This document shows, piece after piece, positions 54,055-64,000 of a stretch of 64,000 nt of DNA (positions are counted from its first letter, which is position 1; every line of letters starts with the position of its first letter). The notes below the pieces were generated by a model. That model made no database searches and had not been told where the DNA came from. It worked only from the letters and a program-made list of their open reading frames with translations. The stretch is from the NCBI GenBank assembly GCA_019925105.1, contig JAHGAU010000024.1, positions 310,001-374,000 of the forward strand, in the 5' to 3' direction. Both the position numbers and the translations under genes were made by a program. The stretch comes from Niebla homalea (taxonomy: Eukaryota; Ascomycota; Lecanoromycetes; Lecanorales; Ramalinaceae).

Positions 54055-54549
54055 CTTGAGCCTCGGAGAAGGGATCTGGAGCAGTGACACAGATGCCAAC
54101 CGATGGAACAGTGGGAGCCTGCTTTTCTAGGAGGTAGTCAGTCATAAGCCTACTGATCAGTGCGAATGTGAGGTGCGAATGTGAAGTGCTAATGTGGTGA
54201 CACGAATAATTGTTCTCAGGGCGGCTTGGGCTGCTTGGGCCGCTTGTTTGAGTGGATGAAGATGCCCAAGGCGGCCGCCAAGAGGCAGTCAGGCGCGGCA
54301 CGTCATTGGTGGACTATACCTAGAGTAACATAGACGATAGGTTAGGTTTCCACCTTCAGACTGCCTACCTCTTTACCTACTCTAGGCTTTTTGGTGAGAA
54401 GCGGCATAAACACTCTATGTGATGTATATGTAATTCGCTGAACGCTTCAGGCTCTAGGTCAGGTACAATTCCATGATATTCATGTAATCAAAAGACACCC
54501 AATTGCTCAGCCCTCTATCACGCTCTAAAAATTATCTGTCAAAAGTTCT
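54055..54549. other. SNX4 upstream region
   Basis: 495 bp between the SNX4 start and the TVP38 stop. It contains an 8-bp direct repeat GTGCGAATGTGA-like pair near 54157-54182 and GGGCGGCTTGGGCTGCTTGG-type repeats near 54220-54245. No gene is recognised. Confidence 0.4.
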
Positions 54550-55707
54550 TCACCGCTGCTCCTGGAGAGGCGCTTGTTTGTCCAGCCCAATCGCACCTTC
54601 TTCATCCTCGTCTCCAAATCTGAACACATTATCCTCGTTGTCCGTAAGCTCGTCTCGATATCCCTCTCCCCCTTCATGCAGAAAATCAATTTGATCATCC
54701 CGTATCAAAGTCGCGGTAGCGGCCTGTTCTTCCGGGTCATCGGAGAACTCAGGCGTATGGCTAGTCGCTTGCCGTGCATTGTCCCCTCCTTCAGCTTCCA
54801 GTTGTCTTGAACGGGCAAGGGTCCGGGTGTAAATCAGCCAGCCGGTGGCAATCCCCAGTACTACCCCAATTATAATGCTTGCCCAGTTGATTGCTTTTGT
54901 CCGGGCATCCATCTTCTCCCTGCTCTTAGCAATCGCTGCTAGCCGAGAACCAATGAAGACAGCTATTAGAAGCTTTGGTGTTGCTGCAGCGGTAGCAAGA
55001 GCGAACATGAGCGGTTGCACCGTTGGAAAGGTGGATATAGCTCCATTTGACAAGCTGTACGGGAGAGGACATAAGCGGATCATGAGGAGCAACTTCAATC
55101 CGTCGTGTTTGAGTACTAATGAAAGGGCCTCGAATCGCTTGTCGCCCACCACCAGGCGATCCACGAAATTTTTGAGCAATGTTCTGCTGACGATGAACGA
55201 GCAGGTTGACCCAACAATCGTGGCGCTGGCAACCACGGGCCAACCCGCGGGGAAACCAAAGATAAAGCCAGACAGGGTAAGGCAGGTCGAGTAGCCGATG
55301 ACTGGGGGGAAAGCCGTGACAAAACACATGAACCAGAGGATTAGCCAGCCCCCTTTGAGATTCTTCCACTTCTCAGCGACAGGCACCAGCCACTGGAAGA
55401 TTTTCTCGCTGAAGATCAGGAAAAGGATGGAGAGGACTATGGAAGTGATGCCGACCAGGATTGTCAATCCTTGCTGGAGGGGGCTCATGCGCTCGAAAGT
55501 ATGAGAAAGACGACGCCATTGCTGCTCTACTGAACTGATGTTTCTCCCCAAGAAGGATGCTGGTCTTCGGCCAGCGACGCTGTTGCGGGTAAGGGACTGA
55601 GAGTTCCGGCGGCGCGCCCAAGGTTGTTGGTTGTGTAGGGTGGGCGATCGAGGCGGAGAGATAGGCAGCGCAAGGGCTCTTGCGGTAGAGTTGTAGTCGG
55701 CCGGCAT
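54550..55707 (-). CDS. TVP38: Golgi membrane protein Tvp38 (SNARE-associated/DedA-like)
   Basis: A single exon of 385 aa. A Ser/Arg-rich cytosolic N-terminus (about 75 residues) precedes the multi-spanning domain. Helices include LTILVGITSIVLSILFLIF and LILWFMCFVTAFPPVIGYS. The latter is followed by LTLSGFIFGFPAGW and ASATIVGSTCSFIVSRTLLK, the core DedA/VTT re-entrant region. LLLMIRLCPLPYSLSNGAIS is the conserved R-x-x-P-x-P/N block. ALATAAATPKLLIAVFIGS and INWASIIIGVVLGIATGWLI complete the membrane part, followed by a long acidic cytosolic tail. Tvp38 is found in Tlg2-containing Golgi vesicles. The wider VTT family includes lipid scramblases (TMEM41B, VMP1), so a lipid-handling role is possible by homology. 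It follows KEX2 in tandem on the minus strand. Confidence 0.93.
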   Translation of the reverse strand: MPADYNSTARALALPISPPRSPTLHNQQPWARRRNSQSLTRNSVAGRRPASFLGRNISSVEQQWRRLSHTFERMSPLQQGLTILVGITSIVLSILFLIFSEKIFQWLVPVAEKWKNLKGGWLILWFMCFVTAFPPVIGYSTCLTLSGFIFGFPAGWPVVASATIVGSTCSFIVSRTLLKNFVDRLVVGDKRFEALSLVLKHDGLKLLLMIRLCPLPYSLSNGAISTFPTVQPLMFALATAAATPKLLIAVFIGSRLAAIAKSREKMDARTKAINWASIIIGVVLGIATGWLIYTRTLARSRQLEAEGGDNARQATSHTPEFSDDPEEQAATATLIRDDQIDFLHEGGEGYRDELTDNEDNVFRFGDEDEEGAIGLDKQAPLQEQR

Positions 55708-56132
55708 GGGGTAAGGTTGCTTAAAGGTCTCTGTTCATTGCTAGAGGGAGCGGACTGCTTCAAATGAACAGATGACCTGAAGGAGATAGTAAGTGGGGGA
55801 CAGTGCGGCATTCGTAAGATCTTACCTATCCTAGAGTGTGACGCCATGTTTTGCCGGCAGCGCCGTAAGCTCCCCGTTTCAGAGTTTCAGATCCCGCTGA
55901 ACCTACCTGAAGTACTAAGGTACCAGGTACCTTGTACCTTAATTTGAGGAGAAGCACCCATTTAGGGCTGAAACGGCTTATCCTAGGTACAGCAGACTCA
56001 GCAATGGTGGCAGCACCGTTTGAAGTTCTACTTGAGCATTTGGCCATTTTTATCGTGGGTACTTGACACCATCTTCGTGAACGCTTCATTTGCTTGACTA
56101 CACAACATTACCTGGGTGCTTCAAGACCGACG
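55708..56132. other. Region between KEX2 and TVP38, with a hairpin-forming repeat
   Basis: 425 bp. CCGTTTCAG (55874-55882) and CTGAAACGG (55968-55976) form perfect inverted arms. Between them lie several GGTACC-centred palindromic stretches (55917-55940). A TCCTAGGTA follows at 55981. The GGTACCTT/CCTAGGTA vocabulary is shared with the foldback element at 6551-6772. Confidence 0.5.
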
Positions 56133-58711
56133 TCAACCTCGATCCTCGTGCGCCTGTGACGGCGGTCTAGCCCTTTTCTCATCATTGACGCTTTGTCCTT
56201 CATCTCGGTAGCCTTCCTTCTCTTGGGTGACGTCTTCGTCACTAAGCAGCGCACCGTCCTCATCTTCACTCTCGCTCGCGAATGCATTGTACAGCTCGCC
56301 AGCTCTACGTTTGCTCCGTTTCCCACCTGTTGCACCATTGACGTCTTCTTCGTCAAGCAACTCCTCAAATTCGTAGTCGTCACGTTCGTTTCGCCGTCTT
56401 CGGCGTCGTTGTATTATAAAATAGACCCCTAGTCCGGCGCAGAATAGCACTATGATAGCTAGTGAGCCATATATCCAAATCTGCGTTCTTTTGGAAACGC
56501 CAAAGGTGGGAAAATAATGAGGCAGGAAATGCTCCTTGCTGCTATCTTCCGCTTCGTATACGTCAGGTAAAGCGGTGGAAGATGCAGAAGCCCCAGCCGT
56601 GGATCTCGCAGCGGTTGGACTTGCTGATGGGACCGAGGAAGTAGGTTTGGCATTGACTGGTCGATGCTGGTGGTCCGTCGGATTTGCAATCCCAGTGGGT
56701 TGCGGCTCGCCTGGTTTGATGCTCACAGTTGTAGGAATCGCAGAAATGATGTCGTGATCCGTGTCGTCGTTTTCAGTGGGCATCGGCAGTAGTTCCTGTT
56801 GATCAGCATTGATGCACTCTCCCCACAGCGTCAATCGCCAATCAGTGAACGTTCCGTTGAAATCATTGACCTCTGTGTCTTTGACAACCACGCTCCATTC
56901 ACCAATGCCGCTTTCGCCCCTACCACCGATCAGTTTCCTAACCAAAAGCTTTCAGTCCGATCTACTCACCAATGTGCCACGGACATAAAGGTCCAGTCAA
57001 TATAGCCATGAGGGGCCTCGTCCAAACGGCGTGCCACACTCAGATGGCTTACCATTTGCGAAGGACTGCGGAGCTCGACACTGAGATCGCCTCGTCGGGT
57101 ATGCGCGACATTCATAGTGACCGTAATTTGCTCTATCATTTCGAAATTGGCCTTTTTCAAGTCATCCTTAGTGACTGTGAAGGAGCTGAGCAAACCCTCG
57201 GCACCTTGAGGAATGTAATGGTTCACATGCATCCAGGGCGACTTATACCAGGCTTGCGGTTTTAACAAATCGATCGTTTTCGCCTTTTCCACGAATGCAT
57301 AAGCATCCAATTTACCATATCCAAACGTGTGGCTGTACGGTCTGCCGACAGAAGTCTTATCCCAACTGCCATCATCCTCATTAACTTGCACGCCCGTCTG
57401 AACGATGACGTTCTGTAAATCACGCCAGGTCAATTCAGGCCTCGCGGAGAGGGCAAGTGCAAAGACGCCGGCGGCTAACGGAGCTGCAGCTGAAGTCCCG
57501 CCATGGTTAGAGTAGCACTTGTTCAGTCCCACATCCGTAGTATGGATGTAATCGCCACTACCACTGCTGTATGTAACGGCCAATTGAGCGGAACAGTGTT
57601 CAGAGTAATACCCGTGCAAGCCTTTGCGATCGATGCCGCCAATCGTGATACTATATATGCTGTTGGTATATCCATCGAAATTGCAGTTATCGCCCTGGCT
57701 GTGCCCGTTCCCAGCAGCGAAGACAAAGATATTGCCTTTGCCTTGCCTGCCATTCTGAATAGCATTGACCATGGCTTTTCGTATCAAGATGCCGGGCGCA
57801 TCCATAGATCTTCCGTCATCTGGAGGACCCCAGGAACAAGAGTAGATCTGGTTATCCTGGAAGGCGTAGTTCATGGCCACAGCTTCATCTTCGTCGGTGA
57901 TGATTTTCGACAAAATACGAAGACCTCCGATTCGGGCATTGTAGGCCACCCCAACACCGCAGACACCATTTTTGACGGCAGCAATCTCTCCAGCACACCT
58001 GGTGCCGTGTCTGTCATCTGCCAATCTCGGTTTCGGCTCGTCGACGCCTTCGTTGAAGTCGTACGAGCCTTTTGCAAAATAGTTATCTTTTAGGTCGTCG
58101 CTGTACATGTCAATGCCGTCATCGACCATGACAGCAGTAGCTCCTTCTCCAGTGATACCTTGCTCCCATACACCAGTGACATTCAAGTCGTGACCGAGCT
58201 GTACCGCATTGAACAAATGCCATTGCTCGTCGAAGATGGGGTCTTGGATACTTAATTCTTGCTGAAGACTGGTCCTTTCAGCGACCGCTTCGGCGTCAGT
58301 CCCAGCTGGCGAGTCCTTTGAAGGTGGCAGAGATTGCCGAGCGGCGATTTCAGGCAGCAGGTCTCGTTTGACCATGCGAGGTTTCGTCCGTTGCTTTTGT
58401 GACCATACTATGCCTTGGAGATCTTGGGGGAGCAAGGAATCTCTCTTCCGCCGCCTCTTGCGAACATCCTGGAGGATTTGGTCGGCCTGATGCCGCTTCA
58501 ATTTGGGTGAGGAGAAGGTGTGATGATCGGGCAGCTCTCCTAATGGCCCTTCATAGTCAAGGCCCAGCAGAGAGGCTACCTTCTGAGGTGCTGCATCATC
58601 TTGGAGGTGAAGGGCGTAATAATCGTAATTCTCATGGTCCCGCACACGCCGTTTGATGGCTGAGGTGCCACATGCAAACGCGAGCAAGACTAAACATCTG
58701 AAGAGGTTCAT
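56133..58711 (-). CDS. KEX2: Kexin (Kex2-type proprotein convertase)
   Basis: Two exons (58711-56970 and 56919-56133; intron GTGAGT...GTGGTAG) give 842 aa. A signal peptide (LFRCLVLLAFACGTSA) is followed by the propeptide, with dibasic KR sites including RMVKR before the mature domain. The subtilase domain has the catalytic Asp in VMVDDGIDM (near 194), His in DDRHGTRCAGE (near 234), the oxyanion Asn in the FVFAAGNGHSQGDNC region and Ser in NHGGTSAAAPLAAG (near 405). The P domain follows, with RRGDLSVELRSPSQM and EWSVVVKDTEVNDFNGTFTD. After a Ser/Thr-rich stalk comes one membrane helix (IYGSLAIIVLFCAGLGVYFI), then a basic/acidic cytosolic tail that would carry TGN retrieval signals. It cleaves after KR/RR in secreted precursors, including alpha-pheromone. 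The ATG at 58711 is the first in frame. Confidence 0.96.
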
Positions 58712-59592
58712 GACAGGGTGGGAGCGATTCAATGAACCCCCATGAAGAGGACGCCCCTATTGCTAGAGGTTAACGAGAGTAAGTTGCAAATAGTCGAGGT
58801 CTGGTTGATGCTATGTGAAGGCAGCCAATCTGGGCTCTAAAGGTTTGGCAAACTCCTGTCTTTGTCCTGTTGGTTGGAGGGTTGCGAAAAGAGAAGCCAC
58901 GAGGCAATCTTGATTCTAGGGGTGCTTGAGCGACTCCTAGACCTAGCTCAAAATCGTCCGAGACTGCGTTGGCTCCAAGCCGCAAATTATGCGGTTCTCA
59001 CAGGGTCATTGTACATCCAGAGTACGTTCAAAGAATATTGGATAGGCGTCTACAGTATAGGCAGATCCGTGCAGTTTGTTCTCTCTCTTAGCTTACCTTA
59101 TCGTGCTTATTTAGTAAGCCCGCTGCCAAGAGCGAGCTGGGGAGCGCGCCAAGGACAGTCGCAGGTACAACGGGCGAGCCACGAGCAGTGAAAATTAAGG
59201 TGGATCGGCCCGCTCGCGAATGATTGGAAGAAGACGATGAGCTCCCTCGTTCCATGGATTTTTTTTGGGGCAGCTCAGGATAAGAAAGTAACAGGGAGAT
59301 TTGAGTTGGTCCACTCATCCATTGAAGATTGGGCATGCTTCGTTTGTCATTGCATCATCATCATCACCATCATCATCAATACCTCCTTCGTGTTTTAATG
59401 TTTCCTCTGAGAAATGATCCAGTAGGTTTTGAAGTTCTTGTAACGACTTGTGAGATATCAGTACTGCAGCTGGGTGCAATGATCAAATGAGTATCTAGTG
59501 TCTGATGTCTGATGTCGCATTACCTCTATTCCTATTGATTTCAAGCTCCTACACATCGCATTCGATCGTCGCACCCGTCACAACTCGTCTCA
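58712..59592. promoter_or_regulatory. Divergent promoter region of KEX2 and the PhoD-domain gene
   Basis: 881 bp between divergent starts. It holds a CAT/CAC microsatellite (59353-59379) about 215 bp before the PhoD gene ATG, and a T run near 59260. No gene is recognised in it. Confidence 0.45.
59353..59379. repeat. CAT/CAC microsatellite
   Basis: ATCATCATC-type triplets with one CAC interruption, upstream of the PhoD-domain gene. Confidence 0.8.
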
Positions 59593-62500
59593 ATGGAACA
59601 GCAACCACAGCTTAGACCTTACCAAAGTATACCCTCTCCATCGCTCCTTCCGTTGTCAGAGCGCATGCCCAGTTCTCCAACGGCCAACGATCTAGCAAAA
59701 ACGACTTCAAGGAAGAGAAAGCCATCTGGTTCGGGCACGCCCAAAACTCCAATTAATCCAAGCTATCAATCCACCGACTATTCTTATCCTCCCACCGCCC
59801 CTGAAGTTCCATCAGCTCCACCTCTGTCGTATCGACCCTCAGCTGTGAACGCCGTTAGTCGCATCGACAGCAATTCGGGAAGTCCCTACGCTGGGTCCTT
59901 TGCTCAGCGAGCTGCCATCCTGACAGGACGATCGATCCCATCCAACCCTGCCGGCGACCGTTTTGACCCTCTTGGTACATCACAGGCTACGAAGCGTGAG
60001 CGACGGACAAGCCTTAATCGGCCTATTGGCGGACTCTACAACGAGATCCAACAGCATCGACGTGATTCTTACCCAGCATCCGCAAAGACATCCACATCGC
60101 CAAATGTTCTCTCATTCCCTTCAAGCCCTCAAGGTTTGAGGAGTCAGAACCCTACAGGTCAATCTTCAGGGGAAGCCTCTTCAGGCACCGTGCCAGGCTA
60201 CCATAATTCGTCACCTCCAGGAAACAAGGAGGATGGTCAAAATACATTGAGAAATCGAAGAAGGGAGTCCAATGATCAGTGGGCGTCAGATCGTTCGCCT
60301 TTGCAAAAACTTGAAGTCAAAATGAGTGATATGAGCAAGGGCGAGAAGCGGGCACGAGTGGAGAGGGCTGAGCAGCGACTGAGAGCCTCCCAGGCTGCAG
60401 CGCAGAACACTTTACCGAGCGCCCCAGACTCAGCCCAAGGCCAATCCCCGCGGAAGCTTCCTCTGCAGGACTCGACGCGGAGTCCAATGGGGAGGAATAC
60501 TGTTCAAGCGCCAGAACGTGCCTCTTCAAGCAGGCAAGCTCCTCAAACTCGAACGTCTGCTCGGACACCCAATTCGGCCCAATCATTCAACAAGGTGTCT
60601 GCTTCGGAGGCCAGGAATGAACGAGGAGTTAGATTCGATGATGGTGACGATCCAAATGATGTTTTGGCCGACACACGCCGGCTTGACCGAGGTCTATCTC
60701 CCACGGCAAATTCGTCTCAGGATTCCCCTCCAGGCATTCCTCCATACAAAGGAGCTTCAGATCATTCCACAATGTCCTCGGCTAAAAAAGTGCCTCCTGA
60801 GCAACAAAGACTGTATGCTAACAGAATGCAGCCTGGAGGGGCACATCCTCCCGTAGACTCTGCTCGAGGACCAGGAGAGTCCTCGCAAGCACCCAATTCA
60901 AGCAATGCCTCAAGACATACTGCTAGACCTCTTGGGTCACAGACTGCTGCTGGAGTATCTGCTCGACAGCGTGTAGGTTTCGACGGTGATGCATTGCAAT
61001 CCGTGCCCGTGGCCAAAGAGCACAGGCATCATTTCCAAGACCTTATCCATCGGTCAAAGCCCGCTCATGATCAATTGCAGCCACCTGAATCAAAGCCAAG
61101 ACGGATTGACGAATGGAGGCAAGGCGAAGTGGCTCGTCTTATGTCGGAAGACTTTTTAGACAAGCCGGTCGAAGGGAATCCATGGTGGGAAAAGCCTTCC
61201 TCTAACAGGCGACGAGGTTCGCAAAGAGGCAGCGTAGGAGTGGATGATCCGTATCAAGACGGTAGTGGTAAGTTTCATTCACCTTTCCTTGCAGACGGGC
61301 GGATGTCAGACAGTCCTGGTGTTATAGCAAGTCTCACGAGGCAATACGTCGTTGGCAAAGATACTTCGGAAAGGACGAAGGTGCTCTGGCATAAGCATGA
61401 CGGTCTCTCAAGAATTCGCGCCTTGTCAGAACGGAGCGACTCTACAGACTTGCCCTTGACGTACTCTTACTCATGCCCATCTCTTGCTGAGCATAATGCT
61501 TTACATGCTGATCATATATGCGAGCCATACGTGAGCAAAGAGCTAACTATGAGTATGCGGTCAATCCGCATACGGCCAGTGCCTACAGCCACGAGCTTCT
61601 CACCTCCATTGTATCTCAAATGCGGCCCCTTGCTACGATATACTGGCATGAAGCGTGACAGACTTGAGAGCAGCGGGCCTGCTGGACGGCAAAGCTCAGA
61701 GAGAGAAACGTGGAGAGGTAGTGTTATGATCGTCACAACGGATGCCAACTCCGATTACGACACCGCTCCAACGCTAAGATTGTACCCCGAATCGATGGAA
61801 AAAATGCCTCCACCACAACAGCAGAAGATGGAGGGCGAAAACGCCGATGAGTTGCCAGTACATTTCATGGATCCAGTAGCTGGTTTACCCAAGCTGTCCA
61901 GAACCGGCAAAACCATCTACGTTAAGCCGGTTGATGATCTAGAGCCGGGAAAAGACCATTCGCGGTTTGAGGCCAATGATGACGGCCTCTTTGAAGACTT
62001 TCGGAGTGCCGCCGTCCCAACGGCATACGGGACTCCCGAGTATCGGCCAGGTCAAAACGGGAATCCATCACGCAATACCCGCTCAAAGACGAAGCCCAAA
62101 ACAGGGCAGAAGATTAGGGGTGTACGTTTGCATGCCGAGCGAGGCGTCACGTTCTGGCGCTTCAACCTGGAAGTCGAGTTACAGCCACAGGAGACGAGGG
62201 TTGCCTATAGTATCAACGACGGTCCTGCTACAGGTTTCTGGGTCCCGGGTCGGGGCCAGACCATGAATACAATGTTTCATAGCTGCAATGGCTTCAGTTT
62301 GAGCGTCGAGTAAGTGACCAAGGCGGATCCAGGACTGAGACCCAAACGAAGGCTTGCTTACATCATTCTTAGCCCTGATGATTTCTCGGGTCCAGACCCT
62401 CTCTGGCGAGATGTACTGAACAGCCACCAGACGCGACCTTTTCACGTTATGATCGGAGGCGGGGACCAAATTTACAACGATGCTGTCATGAAACAGAGTC

Positions 62501-64000
62501 CATTATTTGGAGAATGGCTGGACATCAAAAATCCGCACCACAAGCATGAGGCAGAATTTACCCCTGAAATGCTTGAAGAACTGGAGACTTTTTACCTTGA
62601 GCGTTATTCAATGTGGTTTTCTCAAGGTCTGTTTGGCATGGCGAATGCTCAGATCCCAATGGTGAATATATGGGACGACCATGGTGAGTCAGCAGTGACA
62701 ATCAATCTCAATTGATAGTTGGACTTGATCCCCCTATCACGTCCATTGACATTGGACCGATCACATCGAAGTTGTCACTAACGGCTATCCACTTAGACAT
62801 CATTGACGGGTTCGGCTCGTATCCCGACCACTTTATGAGCACGCCCGTATTCTGTGGTTTAGGGGCTGTTGCCTACAAATACTACATGTTGTTCCAGCAC
62901 CAAAGCGTCCCCAGTGAGACATCCGCCGACGAGCCGAGCTGGCTGCTAGGTGCCGCCCCTGGACCTTATATTACAGAGCTTAGCAGAAGCGTCTACCTGT
63001 CCCTTGGAAAAAATGTTGCATTCCTCGGGCTGGACTGTCGTACAGAGCGTACTGTAAGCTGCCCAACTCGGATCCTTGACAAGTCCATTTCCCCTGACAG
63101 CCTGCAGCGCGAAGAGGTTCTGGCGGAGCCATCCTATGAGATCATCTTCGATCGATGTAGGAGGGAAATCGTTGAAGGGGAGACTAAGCATCTGATAGTG
63201 CTGCTGGGTGTTCCGATTGCATATCCAAGGCTTGTGTGGCTCGAGAACTTGTTGACAAGCAGAGCACTGCACCCAATAAAGGCCCTTGGCAGAGCAGGTA
63301 TGTTGGGAGGGTTTCTGAACAAGTTCGATGGTGGTGTTGAGATACTGGACGACCTGGACGATCATTGGACAGCCAAGAATCACAAGCAAGAGCGAAATTG
63401 GTTTGTACAGGAGCTGCAAGAATTGGCTGCAGACAAGTCGGTCCGAGTCACAATTCTCGGGTATGCCATTGGTCCACCTAATGGCTATGCAACTTGGCTG
63501 ACATAAAGTACAGTGGCGACGTTCACCTAGCAGCAGTTGGCCAATTCTACTCCAACCCCAAGCTTAAGATCTCCAAGGACCGTGATCATCGATATATGCC
63601 CAACATCATCTCATCGGCCATAGTCAACACACCGCCGCCTGAAGTGATGAGCGACATATTGAACAAGCGCAATAAAACCCATCACCTTGATTCAGAGACG
63701 GATGAAAACATGATTCCAATGTTCTCGCATGACGTGGATGGCAAAGCAAGGAACAACAAGCGACTCCTACCTCGACGAAACTGGTGCTCGATACGGGAGT
63801 ATCACCCAGGATCTACTCCTCCGCCAACCCCACCTGACTCAGTATCTGCAACACCGAGCGATGAATCTCCACCCCCTACTCCCGGCCGAATCCAAAGGAC
63901 TTTGTCACTCACCAGGGATGACATCAGACCGGGCAAACTTCTGCGCCGTCTCTCAGGTCGGGAACCGCAGCCATCGTATTTAGATGCGCATGAAAACGGA
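59593..64000 (+). CDS. PhoD-like phosphatase domain protein, 3' end outside the window
   Basis: Exons 59593-62309, 62373-62683, 62797-63460 and 63514 to the window edge, in one frame (at least 1393 codons). The first ~500 residues are Ser/Pro/Arg-rich and disordered, starting MEQQPQLRPYQSIPSP. An ordered region follows, with NPWWEKPSSNRRRGS and a beta-rich segment. The PhoD metallophosphatase core then shows metal-ligand motifs in order: VMIGGGDQIYND (exon 2), MVNIWDDHDIIDGFGSY (across the exon 2/3 splice), and ILGGDVHLAAVGQFYS (across the exon 3/4 splice). A Ser/Pro/Thr-rich stretch and LTRDDIRPGKLLRRLSGR come near the edge. Pezizomycotina carry a large cytosolic protein of this architecture. 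PhoD enzymes hydrolyse phosphodiesters or monoesters, but the substrate of the fungal member is unknown to me. Confidence 0.88.

Noticed and set aside
1..64000. tRNA genes, rRNA, CRISPR arrays or a natural-product cluster
   Set aside because: I looked for B-box sequences, long repeats with regular spacers and PKS/NRPS/P450/transporter groupings. Only the SINE-like B box at 3407-3417 stood out. A covariance-model search could still find small RNAs that I cannot see by eye.

Overview
The window reads as nuclear DNA of a filamentous ascomycete (Pezizomycotina). Genes are compact and monocistronic, carry short GT-AG introns (about 49-109 nt), and lie on both strands with 0.1-2 kb between them. 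They encode typical fungal proteins: a Ctr copper transporter, Nop14, Orc3, arginine-specific carbamoyl-phosphate synthase, Brr2, Ste2, a GH38 mannosidase, Snx4, Tvp38 and Kex2. I cannot fix the class from the sequence. Exon boundaries were rebuilt by eye from splice signals and family conservation. In every multi-exon gene complete in the window the exon lengths sum to a multiple of three.

Layout: 1-6.5 kb holds the end of a JmjC gene, a copper transporter (-), EAF6 (+), a tRNA-derived SINE-like element (-) and NOP14 (-). 6.5-13.4 kb holds a foldback (MITE-like) element, an unknown 330-aa gene (+), an eight-exon ORC3 (-) and a mitochondrial PPR-type protein (+). 14-21.5 kb holds the arginine CPSase large subunit (+) and an S9C dipeptidyl peptidase with an N-terminal membrane anchor (+). 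21.5-28.2 kb is gene-poor, with a seven-helix membrane protein (-) and a low-complexity fungal protein (-). 28.8-37.9 kb holds BRR2 (-), an endonuclease III homologue (-) and a FAM32A-like gene (+). 39-48.5 kb holds a disordered coiled-coil protein (-), the alpha-pheromone receptor STE2 (-) and a vacuolar alpha-mannosidase (+). 48.7-58.7 kb is a run of minus-strand genes: thioredoxin reductase, a disordered protein, SNX4, TVP38 and KEX2. 59.6-64 kb holds a large PhoD-domain protein (+) that runs off the window.

Most genes are unlinked housekeeping functions, and I see no secondary-metabolite, defence or virulence cluster. Two functional pairs occur without being adjacent: STE2 and KEX2 (pheromone perception and pheromone-precursor maturation), and SNX4 with the AMS1-type mannosidase (in yeast, Snx4/Atg24 acts in the pathway that delivers Ams1 to the vacuole).

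I did not find a convincing new multigene system. The observations most worth a second look are: an AUG-less, presequence-like, in-frame 5' extension of thioredoxin reductase behind a same-frame uORF; the membrane-anchored DPP5-like peptidase; the SINE-like and MITE-like elements; multiple-of-three introns that leave reading frames open in the endonuclease III gene (beside its catalytic Asp) and in the 39.4 kb gene; a copper-transporter gene whose last coding exon is only a stop codon; and a diverged duplicated module at 28.3-28.7 kb.
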